Origin: Terriglobia bacterium | GTDB taxonomy: Bacteria; Acidobacteriota; Terriglobia; Bryobacterales; UBA6623 | Direction of reading: 5' to 3' | Length of the DNA: 64,000 bases | Assembly: GCA_009841225.1 (NCBI GenBank) | Contig: VXMF01000030.1 | Location: 276,228-340,227, forward strand | In this document: positions 53,884-63,318 of the stretch, piece after piece | Layout of the letters: each line of letters begins with the position of its first letter | Position numbering within the stretch: position 1 is the stretch's first letter | Made by a program: the position numbers and the translations under genes | Notes under the pieces: generated by a model | Databases searched by the model: none | What the model saw: the letters and a program-made list of their open reading frames with translations, nothing else | What the model was told of the DNA's origin: nothing

Positions 53884-54111
53884 ATGCGCACGACGGTGGC
53901 GATAGATGACGACGTCTTGGCCATCGCCAGGGCACTGGCTCAGCAGAACGCGGTCAGTCTAGGCCGAGCGCTGTCGGAACTCGCTCGGCGCGGCCAACAT
54001 GCAACGGCCGCAGTTGTCGAGAGTGACGGCTTGCCAGGATTCGCCGTACCTCGTGACACCAAGCCCATCACCAGCGACGAGGTCTACAAGGCGCTCGGTG
54101 AATGGTTGTGA
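53884..54111 (+). CDS. VapB-type antitoxin
   Basis: A 75-residue antitoxin with N-terminal MRTTVAIDDDVLAIARALAQ (a ribbon-helix-helix or related fold) and a C-terminal toxin-binding tail (GFAVPRDTKPITSDEVYKAL). It ends four bases into the adjoining vapC frame (overlap TTGTGA), the normal antitoxin-toxin coupling. The toxin is interrupted, so the antitoxin is orphaned. ATG 53884 fits the family; an upstream ATG at 53863 is possible. Confidence 0.82.
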   Translation: MRTTVAIDDDVLAIARALAQQNAVSLGRALSELARRGQHATAAVVESDGLPGFAVPRDTKPITSDEVYKALGEWL

Positions 54112-54218
54112 GGGCACTGCTTGACGCCAATGTCTTGATCGCGCTGGCTTGACCGAATCATGTTCATCACCAAGCGGTTCGGTCGTGGTTCCGAGATTGG
54201 GGATCGAAGACTGGATGA
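54108..54218 (+). pseudogene. vapC PIN-toxin remnant
   Basis: A GTG at 54108 overlapping the antitoxin stop opens V-RALLDANVLIALA, the PIN-domain start with its first catalytic Asp. A TGA at 54150-54152 stands where family members have TGG (Trp). The same frame goes on PNHVHHQAVRSWFRDWG, as in intact VapCs, until TGA at 54216. The remaining domain is lost into prmC. So a nonsense change and a truncation both inactivate it. Confidence 0.8.
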
Positions 54219-55048
54219 ACATCGCAGCCTCGCTTCGTGAAGCGGCGCAGCGTCTGCGGACGCGGCACGTTGATGCTCCAGACCTGACAGCTCGGGTACT
54301 GTTGGCGGATCTCCTCGACCGTGATCAGGCCTGGCTGGTAGCGCATTCCGACGATGAGATCGAACACAGCCTCCGCGAGCGTTACGAAGGGGCAGTGCGG
54401 AGACGCTGCGAAGGGGTTCCCCTGCAGTACATCCGGGAGCTGCAGGAGTTCTACGGGCTCGATTTCCACGTGAATCCCGATGTGTTGATTCCGCGCCCAG
54501 AGACCGAGCATGTCGTCGAAGCTGCTCTCCAGCGAATCCGTCCGGGAGACCTCGTGCTGGACGTTGGCACGGGATCGGGCGCGGTCGCCGTCAGCCTCGC
54601 CAAGCACGCACCCGGCGCAACGGTCATAGCAAGCGACATCTCTCCGGCAGCAGCTCGTGTCGCCAAGTCCAATGCATCAAGACTCAACGTCAGCGTCCAG
54701 TTCTTCTTGGGCGACGTGACTGGTGCGATAGCAGCCAGTCACGTCGACGTGCTCGTGTCGAACCCGCCCTACGTTCCGCTCAGGGATGCCCCGGGCCTGC
54801 AAGCCGAGCTGCGGCATGAGCCGCCCGTCGCCCTTTTCGGAGGCGAGGACGGCCTAGCAGTCATCCGGAGGCTGGTCGCTGACGCCCGCCGCGTCCTCAA
54901 GCCGGGCGGCTGGCTGCTTGCTGAGATCGGGTTCAGCACCAGAAATGCGGTCGCGGCGCTCTTCGACGGGTCCCAGTGGCAGGGTCCCGATTTCCTGCCT
55001 GATCTGGCCGGCATCGATCGTGTGGTTGCGACGAGAGCGCGAACTTGA
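54215..55048 (+). CDS. prmC: peptide chain release factor N5-glutamine methyltransferase PrmC
   Basis: Methylates the GGQ glutamine of release factors RF1/RF2, cytosolic. The 277-residue product has an N-terminal helical domain (SLREAAQRLR to QYIRELQEFYG), SAM motif DVGTGSGAVAVSLA and the substrate motif NPPYVPL. The ATG at 54215 gives family length; it overlaps the end of the vapC remnant, so the truncating junction lies just at this gene's 5' edge. No prfA is next to it. Confidence 0.94.
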   Translation: MNIAASLREAAQRLRTRHVDAPDLTARVLLADLLDRDQAWLVAHSDDEIEHSLRERYEGAVRRRCEGVPLQYIRELQEFYGLDFHVNPDVLIPRPETEHVVEAALQRIRPGDLVLDVGTGSGAVAVSLAKHAPGATVIASDISPAAARVAKSNASRLNVSVQFFLGDVTGAIAASHVDVLVSNPPYVPLRDAPGLQAELRHEPPVALFGGEDGLAVIRRLVADARRVLKPGGWLLAEIGFSTRNAVAALFDGSQWQGPDFLPDLAGIDRVVATRART

Positions 55049-55078
55049 ACCCGCGCCAGCTGCATGTCCAGCAGCAAA

Positions 55079-55624
55079 CTACGGTTCGGCACCTTGGTTC
55101 ATGCGCTCAAGACGCGCTTCCAAGTCGGCCAGGCTAGGCACGTTATAGAGCTGGCGAACGAAGTCAGGCAACATGTCGCGATCGAACGGTTCCGGAGAGA
55201 AGTCGTCCTCCCACGGCATCTTGTGCAGCTGCATTCCGAAGACCTGCGGCTGGCCAACTCTGCCCAAGTATCTGTCAAGCGTCGAGGCCGAGAGCTTGAT
55301 TGCCGATTCGTGCCCTTGGAACGCCGCTGCCGTCGCGAGGATGTGGGCCAGCAAGAAGTGACTAGGTGAGTGCCCGTGCTGATAGACCATTGCCGCGTGG
55401 AAAAAATCCACGGGACATCGCAGCTCAGCGGCGGCGATCAGCTCCCCCACGCGCTCCCGGCGCTCCCGGTCGCGCCTGCCCACAACGCTCCAATCGGTCG
55501 GACTCTCCTTGCGGTCATCCTGGTCGGCGATGTAAATCTCCGCGAGTTCATCGGATGCCGCGCACGGGACGGTCTGGGCAGGCAGGCACATGGCGACGGC
55601 GAAGAAGGCCATTAGGATTCGCAT
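55079..55624 (-). CDS. exported DUF6624-like protein of unknown function
   Basis: A 181-residue protein with a signal peptide (ILMAFFAVAMCLPAQ). The body includes IYIADQDDR, VDFFHAAMVYQHG, SHFLLAHILATAAAFQG and the late GQPQVFGMQLHKM, reminiscent of DUF6624 (DQ-R ... LLVQHAD ... G-PQ-YGTQ). The match is by eye only. Convergent with prmC (30 bp between stops). Confidence 0.7.
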   Translation of the reverse strand: MRILMAFFAVAMCLPAQTVPCAASDELAEIYIADQDDRKESPTDWSVVGRRDRERRERVGELIAAAELRCPVDFFHAAMVYQHGHSPSHFLLAHILATAAAFQGHESAIKLSASTLDRYLGRVGQPQVFGMQLHKMPWEDDFSPEPFDRDMLPDFVRQLYNVPSLADLEARLERMNQGAEP

Positions 55625-55742
55625 GGATTCAGACTATGCCGTGCCCCGTCCCGAGGCAAGCGGCCCGAAGTCCTACGATGGACCTAGGGATCCGTCCCGT
55701 TCTAGCCGGCGTGTGGGGTAGGCCGGCAATCGAGGAGATGAC

Positions 55743-56984
55743 GTGAGAATCACCAAGGTAGAGGGGCTCTTGATGTCCTGCCCCTTCGAAGAGCCGATTC
55801 GCCTGCCGTTCTACGGCGGGCTGCGCACCATTCTCAAGCGCGATGCGATGCTGATTCGGGTCCAGACCGATGCGGGCATCGTGGGATTCGCGCCCGGGCC
55901 TGCACATGTACGCGCCGTGCGCGAAATCGACGGCACGATCGGCCCGTTCCTAGAGGGGCGCGACCCGCTGGGTTGGCGCGACTACGGATTCTCGGCGGGG
56001 CTTGATACTCAGAAGACCTACCACGCGGTAGAGGTGGCCGTCATCGATGCAGCCGCCAAGGCGGAAGGCGTGTCGATGTCATCGCTGCTCGGCGGCGCCA
56101 AGCGCGATCGCATCAAGTGCTACGGTTCTGCGGGCATGTACATGCCCCCTGAAGGCTACGCAGCCGAGGCCGCGGCTGTTCAGGCTCTGGGATTTCCCGC
56201 CTACAAACTCCGGCCCGCCGCAGGACCGGAGGGCGACATGCGCACGACCGAAGCGATTCGCAGCGCGACCGGGCCGGATTTCGGGATCATGCTGGACTGC
56301 CACGCTTGGTGGCGGATGGGCGACCGCAGCTACTCTCCGGCAACGATCCGGAAGCTGTGCCAAGACCTCGAACCGCTCGGGCCCTACTGGATCGAAGAGC
56401 CCCTACGACCGGACGATCACGCAGGCTACAAGCGCTTGCACGACAGCCAGCCGCTACCGGTGGCATCGGGGGAACACGAGCCCGACGAGGCATCGTTTCA
56501 AGACCTGATCGAGTCTGGCGGTGTCGACTTCGTGCAAATGGACGTTTGCTGCCAGGGAGGCTTTGCCATGGGCGAGCGCGTGTTCGCGGCCGCTGAACGG
56601 CAAGGCATACGCTTCGCGTTCCACAGCTGGGGAACACTCTTGGAAGTGATCGCGGCCGCCCAGCTAGGAGTTTGCTGGGACGAGGGCGTCGTGGAGTGGC
56701 TGGAATACCCGCTGCACTCCAATGACGGCAAGCCCGGCATGTATGCCTTCCCGGTCGCGGACGAGATCCTGACGGAACCCCTGCAACTCGAGGCCGGACA
56801 TGTCGTGATGCCGGATAAACCCGGCATCGGCGTCGACGTCGACGAATCGGTGGTCGAGCGCTACCCGTTCATCCCCGGGCCATGGTCGATCTTCCACATC
56901 GACTCCCCGCCCGAAACGCTTGCGGTCGATGGCGACCACAGCGTGCCGTGGGTGGATCCTTCGGGCGCTCCGCTCGAATCGTAG
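55743..56984 (+). CDS. mandelate racemase / muconate lactonising enzyme-family protein
   Basis: Enolase-superfamily enzyme of 413 residues, probably a sugar-acid dehydratase or epimerase, cytosolic. The N-terminal capping domain is followed by the barrel with a K-x-R motif (YKLRP, where K-x-K is commoner), metal ligands in MLDCHAWW, WIEEPL and ASGEHE, and a C-terminal His in FHSWGT. GTG start with GAGGAG upstream. The substrate cannot be named. With the GntP permease, it would fit a sugar-acid diet, but the genes are 27 kb apart. Confidence 0.88.
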   Translation: MRITKVEGLLMSCPFEEPIRLPFYGGLRTILKRDAMLIRVQTDAGIVGFAPGPAHVRAVREIDGTIGPFLEGRDPLGWRDYGFSAGLDTQKTYHAVEVAVIDAAAKAEGVSMSSLLGGAKRDRIKCYGSAGMYMPPEGYAAEAAAVQALGFPAYKLRPAAGPEGDMRTTEAIRSATGPDFGIMLDCHAWWRMGDRSYSPATIRKLCQDLEPLGPYWIEEPLRPDDHAGYKRLHDSQPLPVASGEHEPDEASFQDLIESGGVDFVQMDVCCQGGFAMGERVFAAAERQGIRFAFHSWGTLLEVIAAAQLGVCWDEGVVEWLEYPLHSNDGKPGMYAFPVADEILTEPLQLEAGHVVMPDKPGIGVDVDESVVERYPFIPGPWSIFHIDSPPETLAVDGDHSVPWVDPSGAPLES

Positions 56985-57074
56985 AAGCAACGGCCGCCCG
57001 AAACACAAAGGGCGGAAGGATCCGAGGTGTCCCCAAGGAACCTCAGACCGTCCCGCCCGGAACAGCGCTGTCAG

Positions 57075-57272
57075 CTAATCGCGTGGTGCTCGCGACCGCT
57101 TGCGCAGGCGCTTGCGAGCGAGCGCCTGCTTGAGGCGCTTCTTCTCGCCTGGCTTCATGTAATACGAATGCCTCTTTACGTCCTTGATGATGTCTTCCTG
57201 CTGCACCTTGCGCTTAAACCGGCGCAGGGCAGACTCCAGCATCTCATCGGATGAAATGTGAATCTCGGCCAA
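57075..57272 (-). CDS. rpsU: small ribosomal subunit protein bS21
   Basis: A 65-residue basic protein of the 30S subunit, needed for initiation. Matches: MLESALRRFKRKVQQEDII, then KRHSYYMKPGEKKR and an Arg/Lys-rich tail. The start is a TTG at 57272 with GAGG four bases upstream (AGAGGTTTTTG); no ATG lies in frame at that position. Convergent with the enolase-superfamily gene. Confidence 0.94.
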   Translation of the reverse strand: MAEIHISSDEMLESALRRFKRKVQQEDIIKDVKRHSYYMKPGEKKRLKQALARKRLRKRSRAPRD

Positions 57273-57536
57273 AAACCTCTACACCCCCCTCTTGGGACAG
57301 ATCCTCCAAGGCGACCCGATCGTCCGGCCGCCCCTCAAGCTTCATGGTACACGCTCGAATCTCCGTCGTGCCGCGCAAGGCCCGCGGCGGCAGACAAGCG
57401 GCCGCAGCTTCGAACGCACTGGATCCGCTGTCTCGTCGTCTCCGCTGGCCCGCCTTCTGGAAGAGCGTGATTCACAGCTCCGCGGCGGAGATCGATCCAG
57501 CACCGGCACGTTCAAGGATGGTTTACGATTTGGTTC

Positions 57537-58505
57537 ATGCGTCTCCTTGCACTTGCAGTCGCCTGTCTTGCACTCGCTCCTGCTTGGCCAGCCGCCGAGC
57601 ATCCTTCGGCACGCTTCGCCAACGAAGTGATCGAAGCGCACGTGTACCTGCCGGATCCGGAGAACGGATACTACCGCGGGACGCGTTTCGATTGGTCCGG
57701 AGCAATCTACAGCTTGAAATACGCCGGCCACCAGTATTTCGGAGAGTGGCAGGAGTCGAGCGATCCCTATCTGCACGACCGCATCACGGGACCGGTCGAG
57801 GAGTACCGCACCGCCGAAAAGGGGCTCGGCTATGACGATGGCGGGGACCGTTTCCTGCGCATCGGCGTAGGCGTCGTCGAGAAGCCCGAGGAAGACAGCT
57901 ACCGCTGGCGGCATAGCTACAAGGTCGTCGACCCTGGCGAATGGACAATCCGGCAAGGGGCGAACTGGATCGAGTTCACTCACGAAGTTGCCGAGCCAGG
58001 CCTTGGCTACGGGTACCGCCTGACTAAGCGATTGACTTTGACACCGGGACAGCCCGAGCTTGTCATCGATCATGCGCTGGAGAACACGGGCCGCAAGACG
58101 ATCGAGACGAATGTGTATAACCACAACTTCTTCGTGATCGACAACCAGCCCACCGGGCCGGACTTCGCGGTGGAGTTTCCGTTCGAACTGACAGCGGACC
58201 GCCAGATGGGGGGCTACGTCAGCATCAGCGGAAAGCAACTCCGGTACGAGAAGCACATACCGCCGGGTGAGAGCATCTTCACGATGCTCGCGGGCTACGG
58301 TGCCACCGCCGAAGACCACCTGTTCACGATCGAAAACCGCAAGGTGAAGGCCGGAGTGCGCGTCGCCACCGACCGGCCGCTGGCCAAGCTGCAGTACTGG
58401 TCGCCGCGGACTACTCTGTGCCCGGAGCCATTTATTGACTTGAAGCTCGCGCCGGGGCAGTCTGATCGCTGGTCGATCCGATACGGGTTCTATACCCTCG
58501 ACTGA
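57537..58505 (+). CDS. exported galactose-mutarotase-like protein
   Basis: A 322-residue protein with a signal peptide (LLALAVACLALAPAWPAA). The beta-sandwich segments (RGTRFDWSGAIYSLKYAGH, YRLTKRLTLTPGQPELVID, then VYNHNFFVIDN with a likely catalytic-type His) resemble the aldose-1-epimerase superfamily. The precise family is not recognised. No operon partner: rpsU is divergent and the ThuA gene convergent. Confidence 0.75.
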   Translation: MRLLALAVACLALAPAWPAAEHPSARFANEVIEAHVYLPDPENGYYRGTRFDWSGAIYSLKYAGHQYFGEWQESSDPYLHDRITGPVEEYRTAEKGLGYDDGGDRFLRIGVGVVEKPEEDSYRWRHSYKVVDPGEWTIRQGANWIEFTHEVAEPGLGYGYRLTKRLTLTPGQPELVIDHALENTGRKTIETNVYNHNFFVIDNQPTGPDFAVEFPFELTADRQMGGYVSISGKQLRYEKHIPPGESIFTMLAGYGATAEDHLFTIENRKVKAGVRVATDRPLAKLQYWSPRTTLCPEPFIDLKLAPGQSDRWSIRYGFYTLD

Positions 58506-58603
58506 GAGAACCTCAAGCGCCGAGCTCTGCAGAAGACCGCGTCCGCAACGCGCTAGACAGACGTCCCGCAAGACCTGCCGGACCCAAGCCGCCGGGCCGG
58601 CGA

Positions 58604-59599
58604 TCAGCGGCGGCGCAGCGAGATCGCGTCGTCGCGCGGGAAATCGTCCGGCACCGGATAGCTGACAGCGCCCGTGGCGAGCCATTCCGCCGCTCGGATC
58701 AGGCCCGTTTGAAAGCCCACGCAGAGCACGCGCTCGGGAATCCCGACGTCGGTGTCCCAGATGTGTCCGAACGACGAGCTGTAGACCCGCCCGCTTCCAT
58801 ACGAGACGACCCATTCCAATGGCCAGTAGCGGTTGGTGGCCACGTGGCGGCCGTACGTCAGTACCGTGAGCTCCTCGGCCGGACCGCGCCCGTACGTATA
58901 GACCTCGATGTCGGGAGTCAGCCAGCGCTCGGGAGTGCCTCGGGTGATCGGATGGTCTCCGAGCCGAATCACAACCGTATCCTGGCGTGGGCCGTGACTT
59001 GTCTTCTCGCCCTCCCCCGCCGGGATTCGCCGGATTGCCCCTGCGGCATCGAGCTGCAGCGCGACTCCGTGGTCCTTGTCGCGCCAGCCGAGGCCGATCA
59101 TGCGGTCGTATTCGGCCCAGTGCGGGAAGGCGTTATTCGCCGAATGGAAGGCCAGCAGGCCTCCGCCGCCTCGAACGTAGGTCTCCAACGCGCGCTCGAC
59201 CGGCTCCGGCCAGCGCAGCTCGGTCCTGCGAACGTTGTTCCAGTTGACGATCACCACCCCAAAGCCGGAGAAGGTCGGACGCCAAGTGCCCCAGGCCGGA
59301 TCGTCGGAATCGCCAGGCGTAGTCGTGACATCGACTTCGAACATGCCCGTATCGGTGAGGGTCGCCCTGATGAAATCGGTCGTCTTGCGCCAGTCGTGAT
59401 TGCTGACCCCGTCAACTATGAGGGCGCGGATCTTTGCTCGGGTCGGCATTTGCTGAGCGGTGCTGGATCCTGCCGCAAGAAAGAGGCAGCCCGTAGCCAG
59501 GAGCAAACTCCGCCTCGGCCTTGGGAGGACCCTGGAGGAGCTCGTTGCGAGGGCATTCGAGTCGCTGAGATTGTAGTCCCCGATCACGGCAATGCCCAT
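58604..59599 (-). CDS. exported ThuA-domain protein
   Basis: Glutamine-amidotransferase-like fold (ThuA, trehalose utilisation), 331 residues from the ATG at 59599. Core: ALIVDGVSNHDWRKT, then LETYVRGGGGLLAFHSANNA, WGLGWRDKD-type segment LGWRDKDHGVAL and YTYGRGPAEELTVLTY. A Sec-like stretch (SLLLATGCLFLAAGSSTAQ) starts about 30 residues in, so the true start may be downstream at a non-ATG codon. Role in sugar metabolism is not established. Confidence 0.85.
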   Translation of the reverse strand: MGIAVIGDYNLSDSNALATSSSRVLPRPRRSLLLATGCLFLAAGSSTAQQMPTRAKIRALIVDGVSNHDWRKTTDFIRATLTDTGMFEVDVTTTPGDSDDPAWGTWRPTFSGFGVVIVNWNNVRRTELRWPEPVERALETYVRGGGGLLAFHSANNAFPHWAEYDRMIGLGWRDKDHGVALQLDAAGAIRRIPAGEGEKTSHGPRQDTVVIRLGDHPITRGTPERWLTPDIEVYTYGRGPAEELTVLTYGRHVATNRYWPLEWVVSYGSGRVYSSSFGHIWDTDVGIPERVLCVGFQTGLIRAAEWLATGAVSYPVPDDFPRDDAISLRRR

Positions 59600-59691
59600 T
59601 GCGGGACGGATCCAACTCCACACCTGTCGGCGCGTCGAAGGGCCTCCGGCGCGCGCTGCCCCGGTACAGACTCGACTAGACTAGCAGTCCT

Positions 59692-60621
59692 ATGATCCGC
59701 GTCACTGAGAAACAAGTCCAAGAGGCGGTCGCCATGCCAGAGGCCATGGATCTGGTCGAACGGATGCTGCTGCGCTTGGCCACCGGCCAAGCGGTCAACC
59801 ATCCGCGCCGCCGCGTCGCCATGGAAAGCCGCACCCTGCTGCACTATATGGCGGGGGGCGACAACGAAAGCGGCTTGGTGGGCATCAAAGTATATGCCTC
59901 AAACCCCGCCGTGGGGGCGCCCGACTTCAGAGTGCTGCTGTTCGACTCGAACACCGCGCAACTGCGGGCCGAAATCGAGGCCAACATCCTCGGGCAGATC
60001 CGCACCGGGGCCGCGAGCGGGGTCGCGACCCGCCACCTCGCCAGACAGGACGCATCGCGGGTGGCGCTCTTCGGCAGCGGATTCCAAGCCGAAACCCAGC
60101 TTGAGGCTGTGAGTTGTGCCCGCAAGCTGGAGCGAGTGCGCGTCTTCAGTCGCAGAGCCGAACGCCGTGAAGCATTCGCCGAGCGCATGAGCGAGCGGCT
60201 GAATCTCTCCGTCACCGCGACCCAGTCGCCCGAGGAAGCCCTAGATGGGGCCGACATCGTGATTACCGTCACCAATGCCCGCAGCCCGGTGTTCCCGGGT
60301 CGCCTGCTCAGGCCGGGCACCCACATCAACGCCGCGGGCAGCAATCACGTCTTGCGCAGGGAGATCGACGGGGACGCGGTGCGAATGGCATCGCTGATCG
60401 CAGTGGATTCCATGGAGCAGGCCCAGATGGAAGCGGGCGACCTCGCACAGGCGGAACAGGACGGGGTGTTCGATTGGGCCGAAGCCTGCGAACTCCACGA
60501 TGTGTTGGCCGGTAATCGTCCCGGACGCACCAGCGCCGAGCAGATCACGCTGTTCGAATCCCAGGGTCTCGCTGTAGAAGACATCGCGATGGCCGACTTC
60601 TTGTATCGCAAGTTGCGCTAG
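59692..60621 (+). CDS. ornithine cyclodeaminase / mu-crystallin-family protein
   Basis: A 309-residue NAD(P)-dependent enzyme that could act as an ornithine cyclodeaminase, alanine dehydrogenase or ketimine reductase. It shows the family's RTGAASGVATRHLAR, the nucleotide-binding VALFGSGFQAETQL, GADIVITVTNA and AAGSNHVLRREID. The reaction cannot be chosen by eye. The hydrolase gene follows after 8 bp, suggesting an operon. Confidence 0.9.
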   Translation: MIRVTEKQVQEAVAMPEAMDLVERMLLRLATGQAVNHPRRRVAMESRTLLHYMAGGDNESGLVGIKVYASNPAVGAPDFRVLLFDSNTAQLRAEIEANILGQIRTGAASGVATRHLARQDASRVALFGSGFQAETQLEAVSCARKLERVRVFSRRAERREAFAERMSERLNLSVTATQSPEEALDGADIVITVTNARSPVFPGRLLRPGTHINAAGSNHVLRREIDGDAVRMASLIAVDSMEQAQMEAGDLAQAEQDGVFDWAEACELHDVLAGNRPGRTSAEQITLFESQGLAVEDIAMADFLYRKLR

Positions 60622-60629
60622 CGGCTACC

Positions 60630-61586
60630 ATGGGTGGCATGCGCGCGGCTCTGGTCGCTCTGATCTGTCTGTCACTGTCGGGGGGCGGTGCCTTCGCTCA
60701 GCAGGATTGGCAGGCACCGGCCGGCGTCAATTGGCGCACCGACACGATTCTCAGCGAAGGCACACGGCTAGCCGCAGAAATCTTCTCGCCGAGCGACAGG
60801 GACGGCGAGAAGCTCCCTTGCATCCTAATGGCCCACGGCTGGGGCGGCACTGTGCGCGGCCTCCGGCGAGATGCGGCGGTCTTCGCCAAGGCCGGGTATC
60901 TTACGGTGGCGTTCGACTACCGCGGCTGGGGCAACAGCGGTCCCCGCGTCATCCTTGCCAACCCCGCTCCGGACGGCAAGCCAGGCAAGTTCCGGGCCGA
61001 GGTGATCGCGATCCGCGAGGTGGTGGATCCCGTAGAGCAGGGCCGGGACTGGCTCAACGCCCTGCACTGGCTGCAAGCCGAGCCCATGTGCGACACGCAG
61101 CGCATCGGCGTCTGGGGCAGCAGCTATTCCGGCGGCCACGTGCTCCACGCCGCCGCCCACGATCACCGCGTGAAGGCGGTCTTCAGCCAAGTCGGCGGAA
61201 TGGACTCGCGCTTCGTCGTAGCCAGCGACGAGGCACGGGCCAGAACACTGAAGGAAGCCACCCAGCGTGCCCGCGGCCAGTTGCCGTACCCCGCGCCAGG
61301 AGCGGTCGAGGTCGGAGCGCTGCGGGGCGCGCCGATCCGCGAGAAGCTTATGCACTACGCTCCGGTAGAGCTGGCTCGGCAAGCATCCCACGCGGCGTTG
61401 ATGTTCGTGATCGCCGAGAACGAAGAGCTGTTCGACAACCGCGACCACGCCATCAAGGCGCACGCCGCGGCGACCGGGGTGAAGAAGTTGGTCACGCTGC
61501 CGGGAATCAAGCACTACGGCATATACCGCGAGGCGCGCGAGCGCGCCCAGCAACTCGCCGTCGAGTGGTTCGACGCGCACCTGTAG
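60630..61586 (+). CDS. exported alpha/beta hydrolase (CocE/S15-like)
   Basis: A 318-residue protein with a signal peptide (ALVALICLSLSGGGAFAQ) and an alpha/beta-hydrolase fold: oxyanion HGWGG, VAFDYRGWGNS, the nucleophile elbow GVWGSSYSGG and a late His in PGIKHYGIY. The elbow resembles that of X-Pro peptidase/CocE-type esterases. A second ATG at 60639 is possible. Substrate unknown. Confidence 0.88.
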   Translation: MGGMRAALVALICLSLSGGGAFAQQDWQAPAGVNWRTDTILSEGTRLAAEIFSPSDRDGEKLPCILMAHGWGGTVRGLRRDAAVFAKAGYLTVAFDYRGWGNSGPRVILANPAPDGKPGKFRAEVIAIREVVDPVEQGRDWLNALHWLQAEPMCDTQRIGVWGSSYSGGHVLHAAAHDHRVKAVFSQVGGMDSRFVVASDEARARTLKEATQRARGQLPYPAPGAVEVGALRGAPIREKLMHYAPVELARQASHAALMFVIAENEELFDNRDHAIKAHAAATGVKKLVTLPGIKHYGIYREARERAQQLAVEWFDAHL

Positions 61587-61620
61587 CACGCGCGGCGGCG
61601 GGCGGATTCCACCAAGTACA

Positions 61621-62133
61621 ATGGCGGCTGTGGCAAAGTCCCGAGTCGCCATCTATCCCGGCTCATTCGATCCCATCACCAACGGCCATCTCGACCTAAT
61701 CCGGCGCGCGGCTCCGCAGTTCGAAGAACTCGTCGTCGCCGTGTTGCGGCACGACACCAAGGACGCCGATTTCCCGCTGCCCGAGCGGCTGGAGATGATC
61801 CGCAAGTCGGTAGACGGGCTTGCAAACGTCCGCGTGGCCAGCTTCGACGGGCTGTTGGTGGACTTCGCCCGCCAGCAAAACGCGAGCCTGATCGTCCGCG
61901 GGATCCGCGCCGTCTCGGACTACGAATACGAGTTGCAGATGGCCCTGATGAATCGCAAGCTGGCGCCGGGGGTCGAGACAGTCTTCATGCTGCCGGGCGA
62001 GGCCTACGGCTACCTCAGTTCTCGGTTGGTCAAGGAGGTCTGCCAGCACGGCGGCGAGATCGACGACTTCGTGCCCCCGCATGTCGCGGAGGCACTCCGG
62101 GCGCGCCGAGATCGCAGGGGTGGAACAGGCTAG
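61621..62133 (+). CDS. coaD: phosphopantetheine adenylyltransferase
   Basis: Fourth step of coenzyme A synthesis: adenylates 4'-phosphopantetheine; cytosolic. The 170-residue product has the nucleotidyltransferase motif YPGSFDPITNGHLD and the family IVRGIRAVSDYEYELQMA, then SSRLVKEVCQHGGEI. Family length. The aminotransferase follows after 9 bp. Confidence 0.96.
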   Translation: MAAVAKSRVAIYPGSFDPITNGHLDLIRRAAPQFEELVVAVLRHDTKDADFPLPERLEMIRKSVDGLANVRVASFDGLLVDFARQQNASLIVRGIRAVSDYEYELQMALMNRKLAPGVETVFMLPGEAYGYLSSRLVKEVCQHGGEIDDFVPPHVAEALRARRDRRGGTG

Positions 62134-62142
62134 TCTGGAAGT

Positions 62143-63318
62143 ATGGAATTCTCCGCACGCGTGGGGCGGATCAGCGAATCCACCACGATGGCAGTCACCG
62201 CGGAAGCCGGCAGGCTAAAGCGGGCGGGTGTCGATGTCGTGGCTCTGGGTGCCGGCGAGCCGGACTTCCCTACCCCCGAGCACATCAAGCAGGCGGCCGT
62301 CCGGGCGATCGAGGCCAACTTCACGCGCTACACGGCCGCTGGTGGCATTCCCGAGCTGCGCGAAGCGATCGTGGCCTGGCACGCCCGCGAGTTCGGAACC
62401 GGCTACGCGCCTAGCGAGTGCATCGCGACAGTGGGCGGCAAGCACGCCATCTTCAACTGCCTCGCCGCGCTGGTCGGGGACGGGGACGAGGTGATCTTGC
62501 CGGTGCCGTACTGGGTGACGTTCTTCGACGTCATCAACTACTACGGCGGGACGCCGGTGAAGGTCGCAACCAGCGAGTCGAACTCCTACGCGCTGACGGC
62601 ATCAGACATCGAGGCCGCCCTCACGGACCGCACCAAGGTAGTGGTGGTCAACTCGCCCAACAATCCTTCCGGCGCCGTCGTGAACCGGGCCGAGTTCGAA
62701 AAGATCCTGGCCTTGACATCGAGCCGCGGGGTGACGCTGCTCTCGGACGAGTGCTACAGCCACTTCGTCTACAGCGCCGAACCGTTCTCTATTGCCGCCG
62801 CTGAGGGCGCCAAGCCCGCCGCTGTGGTCACTGGTTCTTTGTCCAAGACGTTCGCCATGACCGGTTGGCGCCTCGGCTACCTGCTCGGACCCGCCGAGCT
62901 GATCTCCAACGTCAACAAGCTGCAGAGCCACGCCACGTCCAATCCGAACTCGATCGCGCAAAAGGCGGCCGTGGAGGCCCTGACCGGCCCGATGGAACCG
63001 GTTTACGAAATGCTGGAGCAGTACCGCGAACGACGCGCCTACGTGGTGGCGGCGCTGAACGAGATTCCGGGAGTGAGCTGCCCCCAGCCGCACGGGGCCT
63101 TCTACGCCTACCCCAACATCAGCTGCGCTTTCGGCAAGGGCGGCGTGAACTGCGCCATGGACTTTGCCAAGAGGCTGCTTGGCGACGAGCACGTGGCGGT
63201 GGTGCCAGGCGAAGCGTTCGGCACGTCCGAGCAGGTTCGGCTGTCCTACGCAGCCTCGATGCAGGAACTAGAGGAAGGCATCCGGCGCATCCGCCGCTTC
63301 ATCGCCAAGCTGACGTGA
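62143..63318 (+). CDS. class I/II PLP aminotransferase (aspartate aminotransferase-like)
   Basis: A 391-residue PLP enzyme of the Ib aspartate-aminotransferase type. Visible: ALGAGEPDFPTPEHI, the substrate segment FTRYTAAGGIPELREAI, VNSPNNPSGAV, the catalytic Lys in GSLSKTFAMTGWRLGYL, and the C-terminal RLSYA. Aspartate/prephenate aminotransferase is the likely role, though the specificity is not evident. It overlaps the manA start by 4 bp. Confidence 0.93.
   Translation: MEFSARVGRISESTTMAVTAEAGRLKRAGVDVVALGAGEPDFPTPEHIKQAAVRAIEANFTRYTAAGGIPELREAIVAWHAREFGTGYAPSECIATVGGKHAIFNCLAALVGDGDEVILPVPYWVTFFDVINYYGGTPVKVATSESNSYALTASDIEAALTDRTKVVVVNSPNNPSGAVVNRAEFEKILALTSSRGVTLLSDECYSHFVYSAEPFSIAAAEGAKPAAVVTGSLSKTFAMTGWRLGYLLGPAELISNVNKLQSHATSNPNSIAQKAAVEALTGPMEPVYEMLEQYRERRAYVVAALNEIPGVSCPQPHGAFYAYPNISCAFGKGGVNCAMDFAKRLLGDEHVAVVPGEAFGTSEQVRLSYAASMQELEEGIRRIRRFIAKLT

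Noticed and set aside
56990..57060. Hairpins between the enolase-superfamily gene and rpsU as terminators
   Set aside because: Short stems (6 bp, or interrupted) with no T-run on either strand.
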